From positions 4,829 to 68,828 of the forward strand of contig JBGSQK010000063.1 of the NCBI GenBank assembly GCA_041738135.1: a DNA stretch of 64,000 nucleotides. Reading direction: 5' to 3'. Source of the DNA: JAGOMX01 sp041738135. GTDB taxonomy: Bacteria > Pseudomonadota > Alphaproteobacteria > JAGOMX01. Below the pieces are notes generated by a model. The model ran no database searches. It had not been told where the DNA came from and was given only the letters and a program-made list of their open reading frames with translations. A program made the translations under genes and the position numbers. Numbering within the stretch: position 1 is the first letter of the stretch; every line of letters begins with the position of its first letter. Below are positions 9,270 to 17,551 of this stretch, piece after piece.

Positions 9270-10250
9270 TCACACCAAATATTTCTCTTCTATGGGTGTC
9301 GTCGGCAAGTGCATGGCTTCTTCTCTTTCTGTTTCGGCTAGTAGGGTGGAGAGGTAGCGTTCGGTACCGCTTGGGATAATGGCGACTATGAGTTTGCCGC
9401 GGTTTTCTTCTTTGGCGGCGACTCTTAGGGCGGCGACGATGGCGGCGCCTGAGCTGATGCCTACGGGGATGCCTTCTTCTTTGATAACCCGTTTGGACAT
9501 GGCTAGGGATTCTTCGCTGCTGACTTGTTCGATTTGATCCACAATATCCATATGTAGGTTTTTGGGTATGAAGCCAGCGCCGATGCCTTGGATTTTATGG
9601 GGGCCGGGTTTGCCGCCTGAAATGACGGGGGATTCTACGGGTTCCACGACGACCATTTTAAAGGATGGTTTTTTGGCTTTGATGACTTCAGCTACACCTG
9701 TGGCTGTTCCACCCGTGCCGACGCCGCTTACTACTATATCTACTTGACCGTCTGTGTCGTTCCAAATCTCTAAGGCTGTTGTTTCGCGGTGTATTCTAGG
9801 GTTGTCCGGGTTGTCGAATTGGCTAGGGACGAAGAAATTTGGATTTTTATCGACTAGTTCTTTTGTCTTAGCAATAGCCCCAGGCATACCATTGACGGCA
9901 GGGGTTAGAACCACTTTGGCGCCAAACATGAGCAACAACATTTTGCGTTCCAGGGACATTTGTTCTGGCATAACTAGTGTAAGGGGGTATCCTTTGGCAG
10001 CACAGATAAAAGCGAGGCCAATGCCCGTGTTACCGCTGGTGGGCTCGATGATCTCCATGCCTTTTTTCAGGCGGCCTTCTTCTTCCGCATGCTCGATCAT
10101 GCTGATGGCAATGCGGTCTTTAACTGAGCCTAGGGGATTGAAAAATTCTAGTTTCAAGAGAATCTTGCCTGGGAGGTCCTTGCCAATGCGTTGAAAGCCG
10201 ATAAGTGGTGTGCTGCCTATGGTTTTTGTTATATCACTGTATACGCGCAT
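9270..10250 (-). CDS. cysK: cysteine synthase A
   Basis: PLP-dependent O-acetylserine sulfhydrylase that forms cysteine from O-acetylserine and sulfide. The PLP lysine lies in NPLGSVKDR, the substrate-binding loop is TSGNTG, the phosphate-binding loop is GTGGTATG and a serine facing the pyridine ring is in GISSGAA. The 326 residues are normal for the family. It lies 18 bases after cysE on the same strand, so the two enzymes of the pathway are made together and may form the cysteine synthase complex. An intact cysteine pathway is uncommon in strongly reduced intracellular genomes. Confidence 0.97.
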   Translation of the reverse strand: MRVYSDITKTIGSTPLIGFQRIGKDLPGKILLKLEFFNPLGSVKDRIAISMIEHAEEEGRLKKGMEIIEPTSGNTGIGLAFICAAKGYPLTLVMPEQMSLERKMLLLMFGAKVVLTPAVNGMPGAIAKTKELVDKNPNFFVPSQFDNPDNPRIHRETTALEIWNDTDGQVDIVVSGVGTGGTATGVAEVIKAKKPSFKMVVVEPVESPVISGGKPGPHKIQGIGAGFIPKNLHMDIVDQIEQVSSEESLAMSKRVIKEEGIPVGISSGAAIVAALRVAAKEENRGKLIVAIIPSGTERYLSTLLAETEREEAMHLPTTPIEEKYLV

Positions 10251-10268
10251 GTGGCCTAACCTTCCCGA

Positions 10269-10811
10269 TTAAATGTTGTATTCGATGTTCCATTCCTTGT
10301 ATTCTGTAGAACCTTTTTCTATGATCTTAGCGGGTATGCCCGCCACAACCGAATCTGGCGGGACGTCTTTTGTCACCACAGAATTAGCGCCCACCAGGGA
10401 ATTCTTGCCGATGGTTATATTGCCCAAAACCTTGCTGCCCGCGCCTATCATAACGTTATCTTCAATAGTGGGATGACGTTTAGATTGAGTGTTTTGGTTG
10501 CCGCCTAAGGTGACGCCCTGATAGATCAATACGTCGTTACCTATGATCGCAGTTTCGCCTATGACTACGCCCATGCCGTGATCAATAACACATCCTTCTC
10601 CAATAACAGCGCCTGGATGAATGTCAATGCCTGTAATCCAGCGGGACAGTTCAGAAAAGAATCGAGGGAGAAATGGAATCTTCTGTTCATAAAGAAAATG
10701 CGCAATGCTATGAAAAAAAATGGCCTTAACACCTGGATACAAAAGTATTATTTCCCAAATATTACGGGCTGCTGGATCTTTTTTCTGATAAGCACGAATG
10801 AGCGATTTCAT
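10269..10811 (-). CDS. cysE: serine O-acetyltransferase, short form
   Basis: Makes O-acetylserine from serine and acetyl-CoA, feeding the cysK product directly downstream. The left-handed beta-helix hexapeptide repeats are clear from IDIHPGAVIGEGCVIDHG onwards, with the catalytic His in DHGMGVVIGET and the conserved GGNQ...KRHPTIED loop. At 180 residues it lacks much of the N-terminal helical domain of the E. coli enzyme (273 residues) and resembles the short EpsC/CysE form. The C-terminal tail ends in Ile, as needed for docking into CysK. First gene of a two-gene unit. Confidence 0.95.
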   Translation of the reverse strand: MKSLIRAYQKKDPAARNIWEIILLYPGVKAIFFHSIAHFLYEQKIPFLPRFFSELSRWITGIDIHPGAVIGEGCVIDHGMGVVIGETAIIGNDVLIYQGVTLGGNQNTQSKRHPTIEDNVMIGAGSKVLGNITIGKNSLVGANSVVTKDVPPDSVVAGIPAKIIEKGSTEYKEWNIEYNI

Positions 10812-10891
10812 AACTATAATTATGTTTTATTTGGTTTAAATAGTCAAATGTAAGTTTGATTGGAATGATCCGTAACGTTAGACAGATTCGC

Positions 10892-10920
10892 TTGACTACT
10901 GGTTTATTCGTGCTTATATG
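10892..10920 (+). promoter_or_regulatory. predicted sigma70 promoter for the lipoprotein gene at 10978
   Basis: TTGACT (10892-10897), a 17-base spacer and TATATG (10915-10920) lie 57 bases before the start codon, in the space divergent from cysE. Five of six and four of six bases match the consensus. Confidence 0.5.
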
Positions 10921-10977
10921 GTGCTGTAAAGTACGCGCGTTGCGGTCTGAAAATAGTCATTAAATGTTGAGGAATCT

Positions 10978-11757
10978 ATGAATAAAATACTACCATTGTT
11001 CGTCTTGTGTTTAGGTCTTGTCGCTTGTGACGGGCATATACAAACTACTTCTGGAGCTGAGTATCTGGAAAAATACAAAAAAGTTCCTGCTGGGTCCGTA
11101 GCGACTGGTAAGAATGCCAGTATAGAAGACCAAATCCGCAAAGTGGCTGCCGTGGAGCCCACTCTTAAGTTTCCAGCTCGGATAGGACTTGCCCGTATTG
11201 ATAATGGACGTTTAAGCGCTATGCCAGGTGAGGAAGTTACCGCTTGGGACAAGGTTAAGGGTAAACTTGGGAAGGGCTTTGGCGAGCTAGTTCCTCTCAA
11301 TCCAATGGTAGCTGATATGGTAAGTCAGAGCGTTAAAGCCAACAGTGATATCAAGTCACTTGGCGTTATGGATAAAATACGCCTGGGTGCAGCAAGGCAA
11401 CATCTAGATGCTGTTCTTATCTACGAGGTCTATAGCAAATCAGGCAGTGAAAGCAATTTTCTGTCCATTGCCGATCTCACGATTATTGGTGGTTTTATAC
11501 TCCCGTCACGCGCTCTAAATGCAGAAGGATTTGCCAATGCCATGCTTATAGACGTGGTGCAGGGCTATCCTTATGGAACTGTGGACGTCATCGTGGACAA
11601 AGAAGAAGTGTATTCCTCCAGTTGGGGATCTAGAAACAAAGAAACAGATTTGGCTAATTCAGTAAAAACGAAAGCAGCCATAAAATTATCTGAAGAAGCT
11701 GAAAGAATGTTCCAAAAACTGCGCCTAGAACTGGCGGAGAAAAGAGCTAAGAAGTAA
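10978..11757 (+). CDS. putative lipoprotein of unknown function
   Basis: A 259-residue protein with a lipoprotein signal: MNKILPLFVLCLGLVAC, lipobox L-V-A-C with Cys17 as the lipidation site. The mature part has a strand-rich core (DAVLIYEVYSKSG, DLTIIGGFILPSRAL, AMLIDVVQGYPYGTVDV) and ends in a charged helix. The pattern of the core is reminiscent of the rhombotarget-type lipoproteins, but I cannot confirm this by eye. GAGG lies about 8 bases upstream of the ATG. It probably sits on the periplasmic face of a membrane; no functional claim is made. Confidence 0.85.
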   Translation: MNKILPLFVLCLGLVACDGHIQTTSGAEYLEKYKKVPAGSVATGKNASIEDQIRKVAAVEPTLKFPARIGLARIDNGRLSAMPGEEVTAWDKVKGKLGKGFGELVPLNPMVADMVSQSVKANSDIKSLGVMDKIRLGAARQHLDAVLIYEVYSKSGSESNFLSIADLTIIGGFILPSRALNAEGFANAMLIDVVQGYPYGTVDVIVDKEEVYSSSWGSRNKETDLANSVKTKAAIKLSEEAERMFQKLRLELAEKRAKK

Positions 11758-11933
11758 ATTAATTATGCCGGAAGAGAGTAGGGCGAATTGAACGTCTTAC
11801 TCTCTAATGGAATTAATCTTTGAGCCAATGAGCGTCTTTGAAACTAGTGATTGCTTGCTTGCAGCAATTCGATTGAATTGAAAAAACCGCTTTAATTACA
11901 AAATATTAAGAATAAAAAAAGCAGTGTTATTTA

Positions 11934-11961
11934 TTGACTTGTATGCTCTTTTCCGTTAAAT
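11934..11961 (+). promoter_or_regulatory. possible promoter in the 11758-12075 intergenic region
   Basis: TTGACT at 11934-11939, 16-base spacer, TTAAAT at 11956-11961. The 318-base gap also holds a weak inverted repeat shortly after the upstream gene (AGAGAGTA near 11775, TACTCTCT near 11798) without a T run. Nothing else was seen in the gap. Confidence 0.35.
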
Positions 11962-12075
11962 CTTGCACCAATGTTCAGTTCTGAAGATCGCTAGTGCCTT
12001 GTCGTAAATAGAAGGTCTCATGGTTTTAGAATTAGATGAATTTTTAGGCAAAAAAATATAATGAAAAGGTGCAGT

Positions 12076-12789
12076 ATGAAAACGAAAATATTAAGTTGCT
12101 TGAGTCTTGTGGTTTTGTTGGCTGGGTGTGGTACGCATCGTGAAAATATGAATATTCATCCTGTTTGTTTGTCAAAACCTTCGACGGTTGTTATTACGCA
12201 AATAGAAGGATTAGATAAGCCGTATTTTTATAAAGTAGGAAATCAAGGGCTTATAGACGCTGTTGTCAATGAAGCTGTAACCAGCTCTGTTTGTAATAAA
12301 ATTGAGTCTATTGATGCAAAACCCGTTGTCGATGCCCACTATTATAAACCATTTGAGGCAGTCTTTGCGGGCCAATCCTTTAAGGTCACAAACGTTTCTG
12401 AACCTCTGATCAGGCAGGAATTATTGCCTCATGCGGTGGATGAAGCAAGGTTTGCACCTTTTGATTTTAGGCCTCTGAAAAGCAGATATGGCGCTGATTA
12501 TGCATTGATTCTGCATCCTAGGCTTTTTGGGACAGAGCGCTCGTATTATGGATTTATCCCAACGAGCAAACCTAAAGGACTTGCGAACTTAGCCGTTTAT
12601 CTAGTAAAGCTTGAGGACAACACCTTAGTAGGTTATTACAACACAAATGTTTACGTCCCTGCTCAGGGTGATTGGGATACTCCTCCTGAGTATTTAGCTC
12701 TTACGGATGCCTCAAAGAATGCTCTTACGAAGGCACTTAATGATGCGCATGCTTATCTGTTTAGCAACATACCAAAAGCATCGGTTTAG
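12076..12789 (+). CDS. putative lipoprotein of unknown function
   Basis: A 237-residue protein with a textbook lipoprotein signal, MKTKILSCLSLVVLLAGC, lipobox L-A-G-C. The start at 12076 is chosen over ATG 12061 because AAGG lies 8 bases upstream of the former and the signal then has its usual shape. The mature part has a strand-rich segment (ADYALILHPRLFGTERSYYG, LAVYLVKLEDNTLVGYYN) similar in style, though not obviously in sequence, to the lipoprotein at 10978. Both could be outer-membrane-tethered periplasmic proteins. A weak hairpin overlapping the end of the converging gene may terminate it. Confidence 0.85.
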   Translation: MKTKILSCLSLVVLLAGCGTHRENMNIHPVCLSKPSTVVITQIEGLDKPYFYKVGNQGLIDAVVNEAVTSSVCNKIESIDAKPVVDAHYYKPFEAVFAGQSFKVTNVSEPLIRQELLPHAVDEARFAPFDFRPLKSRYGADYALILHPRLFGTERSYYGFIPTSKPKGLANLAVYLVKLEDNTLVGYYNTNVYVPAQGDWDTPPEYLALTDASKNALTKALNDAHAYLFSNIPKASV

Positions 12790-12822
12790 ATAATTGTAAG
12801 CATTCTTTTTTTCAAGTAAAAG

Positions 12823-12847
12823 GGGGGTAAGATTATTTCTTATCCCC
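12823..12847 (+). terminator. possible terminator between converging genes
   Basis: GGGGTAAGA pairs with TCTTATCCCC across a short AT loop, with one bulged base, and is followed by a T-rich stretch. It overlaps the last codons of the minus-strand gene. Confidence 0.3.
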
Positions 12848-13417
12848 TATTTTCTTTTCTATCCGGCGATCAGGAACTAACCACATGAGTGCAACACCTA
12901 TAAGAAGGACTCCTGATAGCCAGGTATAGTCGAGCAGGGCCAGTGGGATGGCGCTGGCGTAGGCGGCCAGGGAGAGGCGTTCTTTAATATTTGTACCGAT
13001 GGCTTTGGCAAGCATTGATTCTTTGCCGTGGGACTTAATGATCTGTATTTCCAGTATCTGATAGGCTAACGCTGCCATTAACAAATTGAATGAGTATACA
13101 GCCATGGGTAATGCTGCAAAGTGATTTTCGCCAATCCACCCGGTATTAAACGGTAGAAGTGAGAGCCAGAAAAGCAAATGTAGATTTGCCCATAGGATGC
13201 CGGCGCTCACATGGTCTATGGTGTGGAGTAGGTGATGGTGGTTGTTCCAATAAATACCGATATATATGAAGCTGAGAATGTAACTTATAAACTGCGGGAA
13301 AAGTTCTGTTAAATCTGCCCAATTTTCGCCGTGTGGCACTTTCAGCTCTAACACCATGATGGTGATAATGATGGCTAGTACGCCGTCACTGAAAGCTTCA
13401 AGTCTTCCTCGTCCCAC
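12833..13417 (-). CDS. TMEM175/DUF1211-family membrane protein
   Basis: A 194-residue integral membrane protein with about five to six hydrophobic segments. The N-terminus GRGRLEAFSDGVLAIIITIM contains the R-x3-F-S-D-G signature of the TMEM175 family, whose bacterial members form potassium-permeable channels; the length fits the single-repeat bacterial form. The start is a GTG (13415-13417) with GGAG 7-8 bases upstream. It lies 11 bases after the DUF2569 gene, so the two are probably one transcript. Function as a channel is known for relatives and inferred here. Confidence 0.85.
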   Translation of the reverse strand: MGRGRLEAFSDGVLAIIITIMVLELKVPHGENWADLTELFPQFISYILSFIYIGIYWNNHHHLLHTIDHVSAGILWANLHLLFWLSLLPFNTGWIGENHFAALPMAVYSFNLLMAALAYQILEIQIIKSHGKESMLAKAIGTNIKERLSLAAYASAIPLALLDYTWLSGVLLIGVALMWLVPDRRIEKKIGDKK

Positions 13418-13428
13418 GAGCGTTCTCC

Positions 13429-13941
13429 CTAATCTTCAGTGAATGTGTCTCTGACACGTTTTGAAGTAAGTATGTAGGGAACTGCAATAGCTGAAACCGT
13501 AATGGCAATTACTAGATAAAGAAGGCCATTGTTATAGGTATCCAGCGCTGATCCTAATGGTTCTGGCAATGAGCTGTTAATATACTCAACTATGACTAGA
13601 TCCATGGCAAGATAGGCAAGTCCAGTGATTGTGAGCCATACGAACCAGTTTGGGAAGTTCTTTTTCTTGTTAAGGAAGAGATAGCCTAAGGCAATCAAGG
13701 CTATGGCGTAACTAATTTGGAATGCTGTTTCCATAACCAATGTTCGTGCCCATAAGGGGTGATAGGACTCAGAAAGAGGGGAGGTGACATTGGCCCATGT
13801 GTCTCCCGTAAAATTCTGAATCATTCCAGGGATGCCTGCTAGGCAAATAATAACCATGAGGGCGATGCCAATACCGATCAAAATAAGCCAGCCGGTGTAG
13901 CTGTGAGTTGTGCTCATATAAGCAGGAGAAGTCTTTTCCAT
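13429..13941 (-). CDS. DUF2569-like four-helix membrane protein
   Basis: A 170-residue protein with four hydrophobic segments. The opening GWLILIGIGIAL and the ending VPYILTSKRVRDTF fit DUF2569, a family of small inner-membrane proteins of unknown role. The ATG at 13941 is preferred because GGTGGA lies just upstream; an in-frame TTG at 13953 has no such site. It is the first gene of a likely two-gene unit with the TMEM175-like channel. Confidence 0.75.
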   Translation of the reverse strand: MEKTSPAYMSTTHSYTGWLILIGIGIALMVIICLAGIPGMIQNFTGDTWANVTSPLSESYHPLWARTLVMETAFQISYAIALIALGYLFLNKKKNFPNWFVWLTITGLAYLAMDLVIVEYINSSLPEPLGSALDTYNNGLLYLVIAITVSAIAVPYILTSKRVRDTFTED

Positions 13942-14060
13942 AATTTCCACCAATATTAACTATATATATTTAGTATAATAATAAATGGTTAAATTAGCGT
14001 TAAGTTATGGAAAAAATGTGGAATGTTACTCATGCAAAATTACTAAAGACAAACCAACTT

Positions 14061-14174
14061 CCGTCATTGCGAGCCCCTCTTGGGGCGTGGCAATCCACTG
14101 TGGTGTGGCCGTTTTACTAAAGTTGTGGGCAAGAAAGTAGATTGCCGCGCCCCAAGAGGGGCTCGCAATGACGG
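14061..14174. repeat. palindromic intergenic repeat, type B
   Basis: Arms at about 14061-14097 and 14138-14174 are reverse complements with two or three mismatches; the left arm opens CCGTCATTGCGAGCCCCTC and closes GTGGCAATCCA. It resembles the CGTCATTGCGAG...GGCAATCC palindromic elements scattered in many host-associated bacterial genomes. The arm sequence differs from the type A elements elsewhere in the window. It lies just beyond the 3' end of the ABC ATPase gene. Confidence 0.85.
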
Positions 14175-14192
14175 GGGTGATAGCGCTTTGGC

Positions 14193-15005
14193 CTATTCCA
14201 AAACCAACCGATCATCATCCACCTCTGACCCACTCTTCTTTTTGAATAGCTCCAGCAGGTCTTGCATGGTCATGTTGGATCGTTCATGCCCGCTTATGTC
14301 CAGAACGACTTTGCCTTGGTGAAGCATGATGGTGCGGGTGCCGGCTTCCAAAGCTTGATGCATGCTGTGGGTGACCATCATGGTGGTGAGTTTTCGCTCT
14401 GCAACGATTTTGCAGGTCAGGTCCATTACCATGGCTGCCATTTTGGGGTCCAGGGCAGCGGTGTGCTCGTCCAAGACTAGGACTTTCATGGGGCTTAGGA
14501 TGGCCATGATGAGACTTAAGGTTTGTCTTTGACCGCCTGAAAGGAGGCCGATGGGGTCTTGCAGTCTGTCTTCAAGGCCCATGCCTAAGACAGATACGTG
14601 TTTGCGGAATTCTTCGCGACGGCTGTGTGTGAGCGCTAACCGGAATCCATTTTTTAACTTCCATGATTGGTTCTGGCCGCGGCCATAGGCGAGGGCTAAA
14701 TTTTCTTCGATGGAAAGATCAGCGCAAGTGCCCATCATGGGGTCTTGGAAGACGTGTGCAACGAACTCGGCTCTGCGGGGGGTGTTCCATGATGTGATAT
14801 CGGTGTCATCAACGACGATGGAACCTTTTTGTGGGTTGGCAACACCTGTAAGACACTTGAGTAGTGTGGATTTTCCTGCACCATTGCTCCCTATGACTGT
14901 TACAAACTCGCCTTCGGCGATGTTTAGACTAATGCCACGCAAAGCATGGTTTTCCATTGGAGTGCCTATGTTGAAGCTGAGGTGTATGTTTTTGAATTTG
15001 ATCAT
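14193..15005 (-). CDS. ABC transporter ATP-binding protein (COG1101 type)
   Basis: A 270-residue nucleotide-binding subunit. Walker A is GSNGAGKSTLL (about 38-48), the signature is LSGGQRQ, Walker B is VLVLDEHTAALD and the switch His lies in MVTHSM. The long insert after the Q-loop is typical of COG1101 proteins, which pair with COG4120 permeases and COG2984 binding proteins; both partners are nearby (15011 and 17552). Characterised members move aromatic amino acids (TrpXYZ), so that is the best substrate guess. It follows the permease gene by 5 bases. The type B repeat lies directly downstream. Confidence 0.92.
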   Translation of the reverse strand: MIKFKNIHLSFNIGTPMENHALRGISLNIAEGEFVTVIGSNGAGKSTLLKCLTGVANPQKGSIVVDDTDITSWNTPRRAEFVAHVFQDPMMGTCADLSIEENLALAYGRGQNQSWKLKNGFRLALTHSRREEFRKHVSVLGMGLEDRLQDPIGLLSGGQRQTLSLIMAILSPMKVLVLDEHTAALDPKMAAMVMDLTCKIVAERKLTTMMVTHSMHQALEAGTRTIMLHQGKVVLDISGHERSNMTMQDLLELFKKKSGSEVDDDRLVLE

Positions 15006-15010
15006 ATGAA

Positions 15011-15937
15011 TTACCCCATCTTCTGGCGAGTGGACAGTACAGCTCGTTTTACCGAATGCCTCACATGTGATAATACCATGGCTGTGGCGATGAGTACGGC
15101 GGCTACCAATTTCAGATCTGAGGTTTCAAGTCCAAGGATGTCGCTGTTCAAGGCAAGGCCAATAACGATGTAATAGGCAATAGCACCCATCACACAGGCA
15201 ACCATTGCTAAAAGCACTGAGCGAGAATGGACAACGGCTTCACCTATAATGACGGCTGCCAGGCCTACGATAATGGTTCCGGGACCCATATTGACGTCTG
15301 CGAAAGCTTGGCTTTGGGCGAAGATGGCGCCTGAGAGTGCATATAGGCTGTTGCTTAAGGCAATTCCCACAAGGATCATGGTGTTGATCTGGATGCCCTG
15401 AGCAGTGGCCATTTGTTTGTTTTTGCCTGTGGCTCGCATAGCAAGACCAGTCTGAGTGCTTAAGAACCAGAAGAGTCCTAGGACTACGGTTGTAAGGAGA
15501 GTAAAGGTCAGAAGAATCACAGATGTTTTATGAGCAATAACAATGCCCATGCTTTGGAGCACGGTGTCGATGTTTTGGAAAATGGTGACTTCATTGAGTA
15601 GCCCCAAATTGGGCGCGCCCATAATTCTCAAGTTGACCGAGTACAAGGCCGTCATAGTTAGAATACTGGCGAGCAGGTGCAAAATGCGACCATAAACGTT
15701 TAGGCAAGCGGTTACTAATCCCGCAGCAGCACCGCCTATCATGGCGATGAGAGTGGCAAGCCATGGGTCGTGTCCGCTTAAGATCAGGACAGCCGCAATA
15801 CCAGCGCCCATGGGGAAGCTACCGTCAACGGTCATATCGGGAAAATCAAGGATCCGAAAAGAAATGTATACGCCAACAGCCACGAGGCCATAAATCAAGC
15901 CAAGCTCAATGGCGGCGGTAATTTCAGAAACGTTCAT
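15011..15937 (-). CDS. ABC transporter permease (COG4120 type)
   Basis: A 308-residue inner-membrane permease of the branched-chain amino acid/ribose permease superfamily with about eight or nine hydrophobic segments. The opening EITAAIELGLIYGLVAVGVY and the MTVDGSFPMGA segment are characteristic of the COG4120 partners of COG2984 binding proteins. GAAGGA lies 9 bases upstream of the ATG. It is co-transcribed with the ATPase gene that begins 5 bases after its stop. The binding-protein gene is not in this unit but across the MFS gene, on the other strand. Confidence 0.92.
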   Translation of the reverse strand: MNVSEITAAIELGLIYGLVAVGVYISFRILDFPDMTVDGSFPMGAGIAAVLILSGHDPWLATLIAMIGGAAAGLVTACLNVYGRILHLLASILTMTALYSVNLRIMGAPNLGLLNEVTIFQNIDTVLQSMGIVIAHKTSVILLTFTLLTTVVLGLFWFLSTQTGLAMRATGKNKQMATAQGIQINTMILVGIALSNSLYALSGAIFAQSQAFADVNMGPGTIIVGLAAVIIGEAVVHSRSVLLAMVACVMGAIAYYIVIGLALNSDILGLETSDLKLVAAVLIATAMVLSHVRHSVKRAVLSTRQKMG

Positions 15938-16086
15938 ATGTTGGTCCTTCTTCGCTCAGACTCAAGCCTTCCAGACAACAAATGCGTGAGTGTGGTCATA
16001 ATCATCATTTTCTCGTGTGAGGTTGCATATATATTTATAGCGGATTTCGCCGCCAATATCCAGAGGGCAGTGAGGGTAATGACGTT

Positions 16087-17277
16087 TTACTCGGATTCAG
16101 GTTGGCCATATCTCTTGGCAAGATGAAAGCAAATAGACATTATAATTGATACAATAAGCATAAAAATAATGGCGGGGATAAAGTTATGGCTAGGTAATAA
16201 AGCGGCCGCTACACTGCCCAGGGTTGTAAATAACTGCCTTGTGGTGGCCATGAAAGACGAGGCTGAGCCTCTGGAGTGTTCGCCATAGCTCATGGCTTTG
16301 GCTCCGGAAATGGGTAGAATAAAGGCAAGTCCTATGGTGAATGGTAGATATGAAAGGGTGATGAGTATAGGGCTGTCTTCTGCGAAAAGAGAAGCCAAAA
16401 GCATGATGAAGCATCCCACATAGGAAAGGATAAGTCCTGCGTTTAATATAGTATCCATGTGGTAGTTATTCATAACGCGCTGGATATAAAACGAGGCCGC
16501 TGAAAACATTATAATTTGTGCGAAAACATAATAACCGAAATTTTCTACACCCACGCCCATGTACTTGATAAAAATAAACGGCATAATTGTTCTGTAAAAC
16601 CAAAGGCTGCTGAACAGCAAGCTATTCATCAGCGAATAGAAGATGAAGCTGGGTTTGGCTAGAAGTTGCTTGTAATTCTTTAGTAGGTGAGCAGGATGGA
16701 GTTTAGTTCTTTCTTCTTTGGCATGGGTTTCCTCGAAGAATAGATAAAGGGCAACAAATGTGCAAAACACAATTATCGCTGTCACGAGAAAGCATGATTG
16801 CCAGCCAAAATGGACGGTTAGATAACCGCCTAGAATGGGTGCTATGGCGGGGGTCAGGACGATGACGACGCCCATCTGTGCAAACAACTTGGCGCTTTCC
16901 TTTTCATTGAAATGGTCCCTTATTATGGCTTGACTAAGACCTAAGGAAACGCCAGATCCACAACCTTGAATAAATCTCATGAGCAGGAAATTATCGATAT
17001 CTAAGGGCAGCAATAAAAGGATGGATCCCAACAAAAATATGCCATAGCCGAGCAATAGAATTTTTCGGCGACCATAACTATCAGATATAGGGCCATAGAC
17101 GATGGCAGCTAGCACTAAACCAATTTGAAATGTGGAGACTGTATGTTCGATGACGTTGTCGCTGACGTTGAAGTAAAGTGCCATTTCGGGCATGGCTGGA
17201 AAATAGAGGCTTGCACCCAAAAAGCTGACCGAGCTTGAGATGATTATGAGACTAAAAAGTGTTTGGTTTTTGGTCAT
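16087..17277 (-). CDS. Bcr/CflA-family MFS drug efflux transporter
   Basis: A 396-residue, 12-segment major facilitator. The loop 2-3 motif A reads GPISDSYGRRKILL and the early LYFPAMPEM segment is typical of the Bcr/CflA group of proton-coupled exporters of drugs or metabolites. It lies between the permease gene (149 bases downstream) and the divergent binding-protein gene, breaking the usual three-gene ABC order. A 274-base divergent space separates it from 17552. The natural substrate is unknown. Confidence 0.92.
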   Translation of the reverse strand: MTKNQTLFSLIIISSSVSFLGASLYFPAMPEMALYFNVSDNVIEHTVSTFQIGLVLAAIVYGPISDSYGRRKILLLGYGIFLLGSILLLLPLDIDNFLLMRFIQGCGSGVSLGLSQAIIRDHFNEKESAKLFAQMGVVIVLTPAIAPILGGYLTVHFGWQSCFLVTAIIVFCTFVALYLFFEETHAKEERTKLHPAHLLKNYKQLLAKPSFIFYSLMNSLLFSSLWFYRTIMPFIFIKYMGVGVENFGYYVFAQIIMFSAASFYIQRVMNNYHMDTILNAGLILSYVGCFIMLLASLFAEDSPILITLSYLPFTIGLAFILPISGAKAMSYGEHSRGSASSFMATTRQLFTTLGSVAAALLPSHNFIPAIIFMLIVSIIMSICFHLAKRYGQPESE

Positions 17278-17432
17278 ATTTATTTTGTTCCTGATTTGAT
17301 TGTATAACCATTTGCTTAACAGATGCTTGATGTGTTTTGCTGTTGTGCAAACAAGTCCCTTTAAAATGTTGACTTTCTAGATCAAAAGGTTAATCTGCTT
17401 GTTGTATATAAAAGAGTTTGAGCAAATGCGGA

Positions 17433-17547
17433 TTTATAACCTTCGGTCGGGTGATTCTTACACCTACCATCATTATCTTACATCTCGATACTGATAGCCT
17501 CAGTTTCGAGAGCGCTGTTGATTTATTTAAGATATAGAAGGTTATAA
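17433..17547 (+). promoter_or_regulatory. structured 5' leader, three-way junction masking a ribosome-binding site
   Basis: Seen directly: an 11-base perfect closing stem P1 (17433-17443 TTATAACCTTC with 17537-17547), a hairpin P2 stacked on it (17444-17452 with 17461-17468, eight pairs, one bulged C), and a hairpin P3 (17483-17494 with 17500-17511, eleven pairs and one T-T mismatch, 5-base loop). The 3' strand of P1 contains AGAAGG, the ribosome-binding site 10 bases before the ATG at 17552, so folding would hide it. I do not recognise the consensus of any known riboswitch class. Inference: ligand- or protein-controlled translation of the transporter binding protein. Confidence 0.6.
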
Positions 17548-17551
17548 CATC

